A stretch of DNA of 46,013 nucleotides. It comes from Paraburkholderia sp. CNPSo 3272 (GTDB lineage Bacteria > Pseudomonadota > Gammaproteobacteria > Burkholderiales > Burkholderiaceae). The stretch spans positions 1 through 46,013 of the forward strand of contig NZ_JAMBPQ010000049.1 in the NCBI RefSeq assembly GCF_024206495.1. Direction: 5' to 3'. Within the stretch, counting starts at the first letter, position 1, and every line of letters starts with the position of its first letter. The translations under genes and the position numbers were made by a program. Below the pieces are notes generated by a model. It was not told the DNA's origin and made no database searches. It was given only the letters and a program-made list of their open reading frames with translations. Of this stretch, positions 8,035 through 17,083 are shown piece after piece.

Positions 8035-9621
8035 TCAATGGGCGTCGGGCGGCGGGCCACCCAGCGAAATCGGCTTGGAGAACGCCACGCTCGCAATGGC
8101 GACCAGGAAGCAAAGCGAGAGCACGAAGAACGTATCGGAGAACGTCATCACGAGCGCTTCGCGCAGAACCAGTGCGTGCAGTTGCGCGAGGCCCGCTTCG
8201 GCGGCGTCGACTGCGTTGCCCGCCACGGACGACCAATACGCGGTGCGGCCCGCCAGCAGCAACTGCATCTGCGGCGCGCCGCCGGTCACGCTCTCGTTCA
8301 GGCGCAGATAGTGAAAGTTGAGCCGGTCGTTGAGCATCGTCGCGCTCACGGCAATGCCGATTGCGCCGCCCAGGTTGCGCATGAGATTGAAGAGACCGCT
8401 GGCCGATTTGAGCCGCGAAGGCGGCAGCGAGCCGAGCGACATCGTGACGATGGGCGGAATGGCGAATTGCTGGCCAATGCCGCGCAACGCCTGCGGCACG
8501 AGGAATTGCTGCCAGCCCCAGTCGTGCGTGAGCGGCACGTACAGATAGCAGCCAAACGCGAAGCAGATCAGGCCGAACAGCATCAGCGCGCGCATGCTGA
8601 AATAGCGCGTGGCGAACGCGTAGACGGCGAGCGCGAGCAACTGGAACACGCCCACCGAAAGCAGCGACAAGCCGATTTGCAGCGAACTGTAGCCGCGCAC
8701 TTCCGCGAGAAAGAGCGGCGTGAGATAAACGGCCACGAAAATGCCGATGCCCGTGACAAACGAAAGCAGACTGCCAATGCCGAAGTTGCGTACGAGCAGC
8801 GCGCGCAGGTCGACGATAGGGTCCTTCGCCGTGAGCGCGTGAACGATGAAGAGAAAGCCGCAGATCGCGGAGATCCACGTACAGGCAACGATCACGTCGT
8901 CGCCGAACCAGTTCTTGCGCGGGCCTTCTTCGAGCACGTATTCGAGGCAGCCGAGAAAGCCGCACATGAGCACGATGCCCAGATAGTCGCCACGCTTGAG
9001 CAGCGAAAGATCGGGCTTGTCGATGTTCACGTATTTGGGCACGAGCGCGGCCACCGCAATACCCGGCACGAGGTTCAGATAGAACAGCCAATGCCACGAC
9101 CATTGATCGGTAATCCAGCCGCCGATCACGGGCCCGAGCGTGGGCGCGAGCGAGGCGAGCGCGCCGATCGTCGTGGAGGCAACGAGACGCTGCTTGCCGG
9201 GAAAGAGCACGAAGGCCGTGGTGAACACGGTGGGGATCATCGCTGCGCCGAGTGCGCCTTGCAGGCCGCGAAACACGATCATCGAATTGATGTCCCAGGC
9301 GAGGCCGCACAACATGCTCGTGATAGTGAAGCCCACCGCGGAGGCCACGAAGAGCCAGCGCGTGGAGAACACCTTCGAGAGCCAGCCCGACATGGGAATC
9401 ACCATGATCTCGGCAATCAGATAAGCCGTTTGCACCCATGACAGCTCGTCCTGGCTCGCGGAAAGACCGCCGCCGATGTCGCGCAGCGACGAAGCGACGA
9501 TCTGGATGTCGAGCGTGGCCATGAAGAAGCCGATGCACATCAGCGCGAACGCGAAGGCGCGTTGCGCCATCGGTTGGAGATGGGGGGCGAGTGTCGGGTC
9601 GGCGCTTGTCGTGGCGTTCAT
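8035..9621 (-). CDS. MFS multidrug transporter, DHA2 (EmrB) family, 14 TM
   Basis: This 528-residue transporter has the DHA2 features: FFMATLDIQIVASSLRDIGG in TM1, WVQTAYLIAEIMVIPMSGWLS (motif A region), the motif C-like GPVIGGWITD, and MSLGSLPPSRLKSASGLFNLMR in the second half. The ATG at 9621 is chosen because AAGAGGTG lies 8 bases upstream; the GTG at 9630 would overlap that ribosome site. It lies 13 bp after hlyD and just before the OMP gene, forming an EmrAB-TolC-like pump in the inner membrane. Substrates are probably hydrophobic or weak acids, as in EmrAB (inference). Confidence 0.94.
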   Translation of the reverse strand: MNATTSADPTLAPHLQPMAQRAFAFALMCIGFFMATLDIQIVASSLRDIGGGLSASQDELSWVQTAYLIAEIMVIPMSGWLSKVFSTRWLFVASAVGFTITSMLCGLAWDINSMIVFRGLQGALGAAMIPTVFTTAFVLFPGKQRLVASTTIGALASLAPTLGPVIGGWITDQWSWHWLFYLNLVPGIAVAALVPKYVNIDKPDLSLLKRGDYLGIVLMCGFLGCLEYVLEEGPRKNWFGDDVIVACTWISAICGFLFIVHALTAKDPIVDLRALLVRNFGIGSLLSFVTGIGIFVAVYLTPLFLAEVRGYSSLQIGLSLLSVGVFQLLALAVYAFATRYFSMRALMLFGLICFAFGCYLYVPLTHDWGWQQFLVPQALRGIGQQFAIPPIVTMSLGSLPPSRLKSASGLFNLMRNLGGAIGIAVSATMLNDRLNFHYLRLNESVTGGAPQMQLLLAGRTAYWSSVAGNAVDAAEAGLAQLHALVLREALVMTFSDTFFVLSLCFLVAIASVAFSKPISLGGPPPDAH

Positions 9622-9634
9622 CGTCGTCACCTCT

Positions 9635-10720
9635 TCAATGCGCTTGCGTGAGATGCACTTTCACGGTCGCCGAGAGACCGGGCCGCAGCGCGGCTTGCAG
9701 GTCCGCCGGCGCATTCGCGTCGACACGGATGCGCACCGGCACGCGCTGCACGATCTTCGTGAAGTTGCCGGTGGCGTTCTCGGGCGGCAGCACGCTGAAG
9801 GTCGCACCCGTGGCCGGCGCGAGGCTCTCCACTGTGCCGTGCAGCGTGCCGCTGGCCGCGTCGAGCGTCACGTCGGCGCGGTCGCCCGCGTGCATCTTCT
9901 TCAACTGGTCTTCCTTGAAGTTCGCGTCCACCCACAGGCCGGTGGCGGGCACCACGGTCAGCAGCGGCGCGCCCACGTTGGCAAGCGTGCCCACCCGCGC
10001 CGTGCGATTACCGATGTAGCCATCCACGGGCGCGGTCAACGTCGTGTATTCGACGTTCAGTTGCGCGAGGCGCTGATTGGCCTCGGCCGTTGCGACACGC
10101 GCCTGAGCGTCGTTGATCTGCGCGGCCAGCACGTCGAGCTGGCGTTGCGCCGCCAGCACCGCCGCGCCGCTTTGCGCAACCGACGCCTGGGCCTTCGCGT
10201 AGTCGGAATCCGCGCGCTCGACCAGCTGGTTCGAGACCGCGTCGTCCTTCACCAGTTCGCGGTAGCGCGTCTGGTCCTGACCGCTGCGCGTGAGTTCCGC
10301 ATTCGAGGCGCGCACTTCGGCCTGGTGCTGGTTGATCACCGCTTCCTGCAACGTGCGCCTCGCCTGCAGCTCGTCGACCGCGGCGCGCGCGCTCGCAAGC
10401 TCGGCGTTGGCCTGGGCGAGCTTGGCGTCGTAATCGCGCGAGTCCAGACGCAACAGCACCTGGCCCGCGTGCACGCGCTGGTTGTCCTGCACGGGAATCT
10501 CAGAGACGAAGCCGCTCACGCGCGGCGCCATCACGGTGACGTTGCCGCCCACGTAGGCGTCGTCGGTGGTCTCGACGAAGCGCAGCACAAAGAACCAATA
10601 GCCGGCGGCAGCCGCCAGCACGAGAGCGACCGCGCCCAGCGCGAGACGCATGCGCGAGATGCGCGTACGCTCTCTCGCTTGCGTGGGCTCGACCACGACG
10701 GAAGTGGAAGGACTCGACAT
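9635..10720 (-). CDS. HlyD/EmrA-family periplasmic adaptor
   Basis: This 361-residue membrane-fusion protein has one N-terminal membrane helix (about 26-46) and then VETTDDAYVGGNVTVMAPRVSGFV, the EmrA signature. A long alpha-hairpin coiled coil follows (ELASARAAVDELQAR to ARVATAEANQRLAQLNVEYT), and the lipoyl half-motif APVDGYIGNRTARVGTLANVG precedes the beta-barrel. It links the MFS pump to the outer-membrane channel encoded downstream. The start at 10720 follows CAGGT. Its 91-bp upstream gap to marR contains a second MarR-site-like sequence, so the pump genes may have their own regulated promoter. Confidence 0.93.
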   Translation of the reverse strand: MSSPSTSVVVEPTQARERTRISRMRLALGAVALVLAAAAGYWFFVLRFVETTDDAYVGGNVTVMAPRVSGFVSEIPVQDNQRVHAGQVLLRLDSRDYDAKLAQANAELASARAAVDELQARRTLQEAVINQHQAEVRASNAELTRSGQDQTRYRELVKDDAVSNQLVERADSDYAKAQASVAQSGAAVLAAQRQLDVLAAQINDAQARVATAEANQRLAQLNVEYTTLTAPVDGYIGNRTARVGTLANVGAPLLTVVPATGLWVDANFKEDQLKKMHAGDRADVTLDAASGTLHGTVESLAPATGATFSVLPPENATGNFTKIVQRVPVRIRVDANAPADLQAALRPGLSATVKVHLTQAH

Positions 10721-10730
10721 GACGTTTACC

Positions 10731-10745
10731 TGTGCATATACACTA
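10731..10745. promoter_or_regulatory. Candidate MarR operator between marR and hlyD
   Basis: TGTGCATATACACTA differs at only two positions, over its first 14 bases, from the perfect palindrome at 11231-11244. It lies 10 bp upstream of the hlyD start in the intercistronic gap. It is probably a second binding site of the efflux MarR regulator (inference). Confidence 0.55.
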
Positions 10746-10811
10746 CTAAAGATGAAAAAAACGCCGCGATGGGAACAAGCGCGACGCAACCCACAAATCC
10801 AACCGAAAACA

Positions 10812-11237
10812 CTAAACCGCTCGAGTGATGCGGAACAACTCGCGCCGCAGCCACGCGGCGCGTCGTGCGCCAAAGCGGCGCTCGAATTCGTCTTGCGCCG
10901 CGCGCCAGTGTTCGTGCGCCGCGTCGAGCCGCGTACGGCCCACTTGCGTGAGCGCGAGGCGGCGGCGGCGTTCACCGCAGTCCGGCGCATCGGCCACGAG
11001 CGCGCCGCGCAACAGCGGCCGCAAGGCCCGCACGAGCGTGGTGCGCTCCATTACCATCGACCGCCCGAGTTCCGCCATCGTGAGGCTCGACGCGCGGCCC
11101 AGCGCGCCGAGAATGCTGAACTGCGTGGGCGTGAGCCCCGCCGCGCTCAGGTGCCGCTCGTAAAGCTGCGACAGATGCCGCGCGGCCTGGCGTACCGCAA
11201 AGCAATCGTCGTGCTCGGGTGACTGGTAGATGTGCAT
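10812..11237 (-). CDS. MarR-family transcriptional regulator of the efflux operon
   Basis: This is a 141-residue MarR protein with CFAVRQAARHLSQLYERHLS, the HTH LTMAELGRSMVMERTTLVRALRPL and the wing near GERRRRLALTQVG. It is the first gene of the efflux operon and resembles the EmrR-type local repressors known for EmrAB pumps. ATG 11237 (MHIYQSPEHDDC) is chosen; the longer frame to 11291 would run through the operator. A perfect 14-bp palindrome overlaps this start codon, so binding there would block both transcription and translation initiation. It is paralogous to the MarR at 3076-3510. Confidence 0.9.
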   Translation of the reverse strand: MHIYQSPEHDDCFAVRQAARHLSQLYERHLSAAGLTPTQFSILGALGRASSLTMAELGRSMVMERTTLVRALRPLLRGALVADAPDCGERRRRLALTQVGRTRLDAAHEHWRAAQDEFERRFGARRAAWLRRELFRITRAV

Positions 11238-11244
11238 ATGCACA
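11231..11244. promoter_or_regulatory. Candidate MarR operator overlapping the marR start codon
   Basis: TGTGCATATGCACA is a perfect 14-bp palindrome. Its central TATG contains the minus-strand start codon of the regulator. The same 10-bp core TGCATATGCA recurs upstream of the thiolase-marR pair, and a variant lies upstream of hlyD. Autorepression is inferred. Confidence 0.65.
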
Positions 11245-11327
11245 GAGTAGTCGCCAATAAGGCCCCCAACAAGCCGTACGCGCAGCATCACATTATGGAC
11301 GCGGCGACAATAATCGCCGCCAATCTT

Positions 11328-12257
11328 TCAATTTGCCTTCACTTCAGAAGGCGCCTCGTGCGCCACATCGTCGAAGAATGCCGTGGCGTGGTCGATGAAC
11401 GCGCGCACCTTCGCCGGCAGCAGCGTGCGCGTGGTGTAAGCGAGGCGAATCTCGATCTGCATGTCGACGAGCGGGAAGTCGTCGAGCACCGTCACGAGCT
11501 TGCCCGCCTCGAGTTCCTCCCCGACGAGCGCGGTGGGGAGAATGCCGATGCCGAAGCCCTGCAGCACCATCGCGCGGTTGAACTCCGGGTTGTTCGAGGC
11601 GATTTCGTGGTGCAACGGCACGACGACTTCCTCGTCGCCCACGCGAAACGCGATCGCGGGCTTGCGCATGGAAGGCGGCATCGGCACGAACACGTGATCG
11701 GAGAGGTCGGCAGGATGCTTCGGCGTGCCACGCGCTGCGAGATACGCGGGTGTCGTGACGAGCGCGAGCGGAATGCGCTCGAGCAGGCGCGTGACGGTCG
11801 ATTCGTTGTTGAGCATGAACGGCAGCACGAGGCCGAGATCGTAGCCATCCGCGATCAGGTCGACGGGGCGCTCGGTGAGGATCACGTCGAGCGTCACCTT
11901 GGGATGCGTGCGCTTGAAGCTGGCGATGAGCGGCACGAGCCGATTGACCGTGGCCGTAGTATGCGCGACCAGACGCAGCACGCCGCTCGCTTCGCGCGTT
12001 TGGACGGTGGCGTCGGCCTCTAGCGCGTCGAGATCGTCGAGCACGCGGCAGCAGCCTTCGTAGAAGCGCTCGGCCGCCTCGGTGAGCGACACCGCCCGCG
12101 TGCTGCGATGAAAGAGCCGGCTGCCGAGGCGCTTTTCGAGGCGCGCGATGGCGCGCGAGACGACCGGCGTGGTGAGGCTGTGCATGTCCGCGGCGCGCGT
12201 GAAGCTGCGCGCCTCGACGACGGAGCGGAAGATCCGCAGGCTGTCGATGTAGTCCAT
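11328..12257 (-). CDS. LysR-family transcriptional regulator
   Basis: This 309-residue LTTR has the N-terminal HTH (MDYIDSLRIFRSVVEARSFTRAAD, then SRAIARLEKRLGSRLFHRSTRAVSLTEAAE) and the periplasmic-binding-like effector domain ending in TTRTLLPAKVRAFIDHATAFF. This is the subgroup often annotated as CrgA/DmlR-like. It is the third of three consecutive minus-strand regulators and lies 90 bp upstream of the efflux marR. No divergent structural gene is adjacent, so its target is not evident from context. Confidence 0.92.
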   Translation of the reverse strand: MDYIDSLRIFRSVVEARSFTRAADMHSLTTPVVSRAIARLEKRLGSRLFHRSTRAVSLTEAAERFYEGCCRVLDDLDALEADATVQTREASGVLRLVAHTTATVNRLVPLIASFKRTHPKVTLDVILTERPVDLIADGYDLGLVLPFMLNNESTVTRLLERIPLALVTTPAYLAARGTPKHPADLSDHVFVPMPPSMRKPAIAFRVGDEEVVVPLHHEIASNNPEFNRAMVLQGFGIGILPTALVGEELEAGKLVTVLDDFPLVDMQIEIRLAYTTRTLLPAKVRAFIDHATAFFDDVAHEAPSEVKAN

Positions 12258-12296
12258 GGTCGTGAGAGGGATCGTGTTGGCGTAGCTTAATGCGTT

Positions 12297-12611
12297 TCAG
12301 TCGCCCTCGCCGAACACCTCCGCACAGAACGCCCGCCCCTCGTCCGACAAACTCGCCGTGCCGGTCCCATCTTCGGCCTGCGTCGTCACCACGAGGCCGC
12401 CGTCTACGAGCGCCGTCAATTGTCTGCGCAATCCGCTCATCGGCACGCCGGCCTGTTTCGAGAGTTTCGCGAGCGACCACGCCCGGCCCTGCCGCTCGTG
12501 ATGCTCACTCTTCTCACACTCGGCGCGCCACAACCGCTCGAGCACGGCAATCAGCACCGGGTCGACGCCCAAGTCGTCTGCGCCGTCTTCGCGCTCTTTA
12601 TCTGCGTTCAT
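12297..12611 (-). CDS. Small winged-helix DNA-binding protein
   Basis: This 104-residue acidic protein has a predicted winged helix: WSLAKLSKQAGVPMSGLRRQLTALVDGGLVVTTQAEDGTGTASLSDEGRAF reads as HTH followed by a beta-wing. The start at 12611 has GAGGAGA seven bases upstream. It follows the MocR regulator by 11 bp and is presumably cotranscribed with it. Because the MocR gene is divergent from the YdeP-like oxidoreductase, both regulators may act on that gene. It resembles ArsR/MarR-like folds, but I do not recognise a named family. Confidence 0.8.
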   Translation of the reverse strand: MNADKEREDGADDLGVDPVLIAVLERLWRAECEKSEHHERQGRAWSLAKLSKQAGVPMSGLRRQLTALVDGGLVVTTQAEDGTGTASLSDEGRAFCAEVFGEGD

Positions 12612-12622
12612 CGTCTGTCTCC

Positions 12623-14095
12623 TCATGCCATCTTCGCGGCCATTTCGCCTAGCGTCTTCAGCGCGGCTTCGGTCTGCGCGTTCCATGGGTAGCTGTAGTT
12701 CAGCCGGATGTAGTGGTGATACTCGTTGCGCATCGAGAACATGTAGCCGGGCCCGATAGTAATGCCCTGCGCGAGCGCCGCCTGATAAAGCCGCATCGAA
12801 TCGACGCGCGGCGGCAGTTCCACCCACAGCACGTAGCCGCCTTGCGGTTCCGAGCTGCGCGTGCCCGCCGGAAAGAAGCGCTCGACCATCGCCCGCATGA
12901 GCCGCGCCTGTTGCCGGTAGAAGCGCCGCACGCGGCGCAGGTGCCGGTCGTAGCCATCGTGGCGCAGGTAGTCGGCCAGCGCCACCTGGGGAACCGAGGG
13001 TGTCGTGAGCGTGTTGAGGAACTTGAGCTTTTCGACCTGCGCGCGGTAGCGCCCCGGCAGCGCCCAGCCGATGCGATACGAAGCGGAAAGGCTCTTCGAA
13101 AACGAGGCGCAATGCAGCACGAGGCCGCGCGTGTCGAACTGCTTGAGCGTGGAAGGCCGCGTCTGCCCGAAGTACAGCTCCTGATAGACGTCGTTCTCGA
13201 TCACGGGCAGGTCGTGCGCCTCGGCAAGCGCCACGAGCCGCGCCTTGTTTGCGTCGGGCATGCGAAAACCCAGCGGATTCTGGAAGTTCGGCATCACCAT
13301 GCAGGCCGCGACCTTCTGGCGCGCGAGCACGCGCTCCAGCGCGTCGAGGTCGATGCCGGTATCCGCGCGCGTACTCACTTCGATCGCGCGCATGCCCAGA
13401 CGCTCGATGGCGTGCAGCATCGCGTAGTAGGTCGGCGATTCGACGGCCACCGTGTCGCCCGGCTTGGCGACGGCTTGCAGGCTCAGGTTGATCGCTTCGG
13501 TCGCGCCCACAGTGATGACGATTTCCTCGGGATCGACGCTCACGCCGTTTTCGGCGTAGCGCCGCGCGATCTGGCGGATCAGTTCGGGGTTGCCGGGCGG
13601 CAGGTCGTCGATGAGGTTCCAGCTCGCATGGCGGCGCGCAATCGCGTTGGCGTACTGGTTGATGCGCCGCCAGGGAAACAGCGCCGGGTCCGGGTACGGC
13701 GAGCCGAGCGGCACGGCGTCCTGCGCGCCGATGCTGCGCAGCGTGGAAAGCACGAGCCGGCTCACGTCCACGTTGGCGGGCAACGGTTGCCTGGGCACGC
13801 TCGCGCGGCGCGGCTTGCCAGGGGAGACCGCGTCTTGGCCCTGCGCGCCGTGTATGCCCGCTGCGCCGCGCCCTTGCGGCGCACCCACGAGCGCCCGCAC
13901 GAAATACCCCGATTGCGGCCGCGACTCGATCACGCTGCGGCTTTCCAGCAGTGCATACGCGCGCAGCACCGTCTTGATGCTCACGCCGTGCTGCTGGCTC
14001 GCGCGCCGCACCGAGAGAATGCGCTCGCCAGGGCCGAACACGCCGCGGCGCACGGCGGCTTCGATATCGTCGGCGAGTTGCTCGTAGCGGGTCAC
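12623..14095 (-). CDS. MocR-type regulator: GntR HTH fused to PLP aminotransferase-like domain
   Basis: This 490-residue protein has an N-terminal GntR winged helix (YEQLADDIEAAVRRGVFGPGERILSVRRAS to ALLESRSVIESRPQSGYFV), a linker, and a fold-type I aminotransferase domain. The PLP-binding lysine lies in SFSKSLSASYRIGW, and the upstream NFQNPLGFRMP and ENDVYQELYF motifs match. Such proteins sense PLP or amino-acid derivatives. The start is a GTG at 14095 without a strong ribosome site, but MTRYEQLADDI matches the normal family start. It is divergent from the molybdopterin oxidoreductase at 14301 with a 205-bp shared region. Confidence 0.93.
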   Translation of the reverse strand: MTRYEQLADDIEAAVRRGVFGPGERILSVRRASQQHGVSIKTVLRAYALLESRSVIESRPQSGYFVRALVGAPQGRGAAGIHGAQGQDAVSPGKPRRASVPRQPLPANVDVSRLVLSTLRSIGAQDAVPLGSPYPDPALFPWRRINQYANAIARRHASWNLIDDLPPGNPELIRQIARRYAENGVSVDPEEIVITVGATEAINLSLQAVAKPGDTVAVESPTYYAMLHAIERLGMRAIEVSTRADTGIDLDALERVLARQKVAACMVMPNFQNPLGFRMPDANKARLVALAEAHDLPVIENDVYQELYFGQTRPSTLKQFDTRGLVLHCASFSKSLSASYRIGWALPGRYRAQVEKLKFLNTLTTPSVPQVALADYLRHDGYDRHLRRVRRFYRQQARLMRAMVERFFPAGTRSSEPQGGYVLWVELPPRVDSMRLYQAALAQGITIGPGYMFSMRNEYHHYIRLNYSYPWNAQTEAALKTLGEMAAKMA

Positions 14096-14300
14096 GTTCG
14101 GGTTGCGTTCCGGTCAGGTTCAATCAGGCGAAGGGGGAAAGCTACAGGCGCGAGGCCGAGGCCGATCACGGCAAGTCTATGACAAAACGCCGCAACTGTA
14201 TCCCTTGCTTTTTGCTTTTTCTGTGATCTCCGGGGGCACAGGAACACAGTAGCCTTGAGTCATCGGGCAGACCGCCCTGGAAACGAAAAGCCACCGCATC

Positions 14301-16622
14301 ATGAAGAAGCCGCAAGGTCGCATCGAGCCGTATCACCACCCCGCCGCCGGCTGGGGCGCGCTCAAGCAAGTCGCCATCAACCTCATCAAGGAGAAGGTGA
14401 CGGGCGGCAACTACCGCACGCTGCTCAAGCAGAACCAGCCCGACGGCTTCGACTGCCCCGGCTGCGCCTGGCCCGACCGCGAGCACGCTTCCACGTTCGA
14501 ATTCTGCGAGAACGGCGTGAAGGCCGTGGCGGCGGAGGCGACCAGCAAGCGCGTGACGCCCGGGTTCTTCCAGGAGCACACCGTTAGCGAGCTGATGGCG
14601 CAGTCGGACTACGAACTGGAGCAGCACGGCCGCCTGACCGATCCGCTCGTCTACGACGCGCTGCAGGACCGCTACGTGCCGATCGAGTGGAACGATGCAT
14701 TCAAGCTGATCGCGAAGCACCTCAACGCGCTCGACGACCCGAACCGCGCCGCGTTCTACACCTCGGGCCGCGCGAGCAACGAGGCCGCGTTCCTCTACCA
14801 GCTCTTCGTGCGCATGTACGGCACGAACAATTTCCCCGACTGCTCGAACATGTGCCACGAAGCCACGAGCCGCGGCCTGCCGGGCACGGTGGGCATCGGC
14901 AAGGGCACGGTCACGCTCGACGACTTCGAGCACGCCGACACGCTGCTCATCTTCGGCCAGAACCCCGCGACGAACCATCCGCGCATGCTCGGCGAGTTGC
15001 GCGAATGCGCGAAGCGCGGCGCGACCATCATCTCGATCAATCCGCTGAAAGAGCGCGGGCTGGAGCGTTTCGCGAGCCCGCAGCACACGCTCGACATGCT
15101 CTCGCCCAAGGGCGTGCAGATCAGTTCCGTGTTCATCCGCCCGCGCGTGGGCGGCGACTTCGCGCTCATCAAGGGCGTGGCCAAACGCGTGATCGAACTC
15201 GACGACGAAGCGCTCGCACAAGGCACGCAACGCGTGCTCGACGTCGATTTCATCGCCGAACACTGCGTGGGCTTCGACGCGTTCGCCGCCGATCTGCGCG
15301 CCGAATCGTGGGACACCATCGTCGCCGAAGCGGGCGTGCCGATGGAAGAAGTGCTCAAGCTCGCCGATATCTACGTGAAAGGCCGCGCCGTCATCTCGAC
15401 ATGGGGCATGGGCCTCACGCAGCACAAGAATTCGGTGGCGACGATCCAGTTGCTTTCGAACCTCATGATGATGCGCGGCAATATCGGCCGCCGCGGCGCG
15501 GGCCTGTGCCCCGTGCGCGGCCATTCGAACGTGCAGGGCGACCGCACGGTGGGCATCGAGGAAAAGCCCACGCAGGCGTTTCTCGACCGCCTCGGCAACG
15601 CCTACAACTTCGAGCCGCCGCGCGAGCACGGCTATGACGTCGTGGAAACCATCCACGCGATGCTCGAAGGCCATGTGAAGGTGTTCATCGGTCTGGGCGG
15701 CAACTTCTCGATTGCCACGCCCGACACGCCGCGCACGTGGGAAGCCATGCGCGCGTGCGCGCTCACGGTGCACATCACGACGAAGCTCAACCGCAGCCAC
15801 CTCGTTCACGGCCGCGACGCGCTCATTCTGCCCACGCTCGGCCGCACCGAGATCGACCTGCAGAACGGCGTGCCGCAAGGCGTGAGCGTCGAGGACTCGA
15901 TGAGCATGGTGCACATCTCCTACGGCATGAACCGCCCCGCTTCGACGAACCTGCTTTCGGAAATCGCGATCGTCGCGCGCATGGCGCACGCCACGCTCGG
16001 CAGCGACAAGGTGGACTGGCTCGACCTCGCCGCCGACTATGCGAAGATCCGCGACGGCATCGAAAAAGTGTTCGACGGCTTCGAGAACTACAACGAACGC
16101 CTGAAGCACCCGGGCGGCTTCCATCTGGGTGTGGCCTCGCGCGAGCGCGTGTGGAAAACGCCCAGCGCAAAAGCGCAGTTTGTGGTGCACCCCATCGCGC
16201 TCGATACGCCCATTCACCGCGCGCGCGCCGAGCATGGTCCGCGTCTCATGACGCTCATGACCACGCGCTCGCATGATCAGTACAACACGACGATCTACGG
16301 TCTCGACGACCGTTATCGCGGCGTGTACGGCCTGCGCCGCGTGCTGTTCGCGAATCGCGAAGACATGACGATGCTGGGCTTCGAGCCGGGCCAGCACGTG
16401 GACATCACGAGCGTGTGGGACGACGGCGTGGAGCGCCACGTCGAGGACTTCATGCTGGTGGAGTACGACATTCCGCGCGGCTGCCTCGGCGCGTACTATC
16501 CCGAGACCAATCCGCTCGTGCCGCTTTCGTCCATCGCCGATGGCGCGGGCACGCCCACTTCGAAGTCGATTCCGGTGCTGCTGAGCCCTGCCACGGCTAT
16601 CGATCACGCCATCGCGGCGTGA
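14301..16622 (+). CDS. FdhF/YdeP-family molybdopterin oxidoreductase
   Basis: This 773-residue protein belongs to the YdeP-type branch of the DMSO reductase/formate dehydrogenase-like superfamily. An N-terminal cysteine cluster (Cys52, Cys55, Cys69 in DCPGCAWP and FEFCENG) may bind an Fe-S cluster. The molybdopterin domain shows YTSGRASNEAAFLYQ, LIFGQNPATNHPRML and GNIGRRGAGLCPVRGHSNVQGD, and a C-terminal molydopterin dinucleotide-binding segment begins near LMTTRSHDQYNTT. E. coli YdeP is linked to acid resistance; the electron partner here is unknown and no FdhD gene is adjacent. No Tat signal is seen, so it is cytoplasmic. A rho-independent terminator follows directly. Confidence 0.93.
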   Translation: MKKPQGRIEPYHHPAAGWGALKQVAINLIKEKVTGGNYRTLLKQNQPDGFDCPGCAWPDREHASTFEFCENGVKAVAAEATSKRVTPGFFQEHTVSELMAQSDYELEQHGRLTDPLVYDALQDRYVPIEWNDAFKLIAKHLNALDDPNRAAFYTSGRASNEAAFLYQLFVRMYGTNNFPDCSNMCHEATSRGLPGTVGIGKGTVTLDDFEHADTLLIFGQNPATNHPRMLGELRECAKRGATIISINPLKERGLERFASPQHTLDMLSPKGVQISSVFIRPRVGGDFALIKGVAKRVIELDDEALAQGTQRVLDVDFIAEHCVGFDAFAADLRAESWDTIVAEAGVPMEEVLKLADIYVKGRAVISTWGMGLTQHKNSVATIQLLSNLMMMRGNIGRRGAGLCPVRGHSNVQGDRTVGIEEKPTQAFLDRLGNAYNFEPPREHGYDVVETIHAMLEGHVKVFIGLGGNFSIATPDTPRTWEAMRACALTVHITTKLNRSHLVHGRDALILPTLGRTEIDLQNGVPQGVSVEDSMSMVHISYGMNRPASTNLLSEIAIVARMAHATLGSDKVDWLDLAADYAKIRDGIEKVFDGFENYNERLKHPGGFHLGVASRERVWKTPSAKAQFVVHPIALDTPIHRARAEHGPRLMTLMTTRSHDQYNTTIYGLDDRYRGVYGLRRVLFANREDMTMLGFEPGQHVDITSVWDDGVERHVEDFMLVEYDIPRGCLGAYYPETNPLVPLSSIADGAGTPTSKSIPVLLSPATAIDHAIAA

Positions 16623-16634
16623 TGTCTGGTCTGG

Positions 16635-16664
16635 AGGCCCCGGCAGTGACGACGGGGCCTTTTT
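16635..16664 (+). terminator. Rho-independent terminator of the oxidoreductase gene
   Basis: An 8-bp perfect stem AGGCCCCG/CGGGGCCT with a 10-base loop is followed by TTTTT. It starts 12 bp after the stop codon. It also lies 13 bp before the convergent response-regulator stop, but the T-run fits plus-strand transcription. Confidence 0.9.
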
Positions 16665-16677
16665 GCATGCGCGGCGC

Positions 16678-17043
16678 TTAGCTCGCGAGCTTGCGGAACG
16701 TTTCGAGCACCGCTTCGCCCTTGAACGGCTTCACGATCCAGCCGCGCACGCCGGCCGCCTTGCCGCGCTCCTTCATGGCCGGGCTGCTTTCCGTGGTCAG
16801 CATCACCACGTTCACGGCCGTATTCGCGAGTTCGCTGCGGATCTTCTCGACCATCGTGAGGCCGTCCATGTTCGGCATGTTCACGTCGCTCACCACGAGC
16901 TTCACGCCCGGGTTCGAGCGCAGCTTCGCGAGACCGTCCTTGCCGTCCACGGCCGTATCCACGTCCAGACCGTTCTTGCGCAGAAAACCCGCCACTTCGT
17001 CGCGCACCGTGCTCGAATCGTCCACCACCAGAATCTTTGCCAT
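16678..17043 (-). CDS. Single-domain response regulator, CheY-like
   Basis: This 121-residue receiver domain has all conserved residues: acidic pair Asp8-Asp9, phosphoacceptor Asp53 (VVSDVNMPNMDG), Thr83 in MLTTES and Lys105 in VKPF. The start at 17043 has AGAGGGA upstream. It is the last gene of a five-gene operon headed by a CheA-like kinase, 40 bp after the preceding CheX-like gene. It is the obvious phosphate acceptor for that kinase and substrate of the two CheX-like proteins. The output target is unknown; a flagellar switch or another effector are both possible. Confidence 0.93.
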   Translation of the reverse strand: MAKILVVDDSSTVRDEVAGFLRKNGLDVDTAVDGKDGLAKLRSNPGVKLVVSDVNMPNMDGLTMVEKIRSELANTAVNVVMLTTESSPAMKERGKAAGVRGWIVKPFKGEAVLETFRKLAS

Positions 17044-17083
17044 GTTGTCCCTCTCTGTTGCGCCGCTTAGGGCGCGCATTTGA

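Noticed and set aside
14166..16607. 813-codon open frame antisense to the molybdopterin oxidoreductase
   Set aside because: Its translation is His/Arg/Val-rich and has no recognisable domain. It mirrors the codon structure of the real gene on the other strand, a common artefact at high GC.
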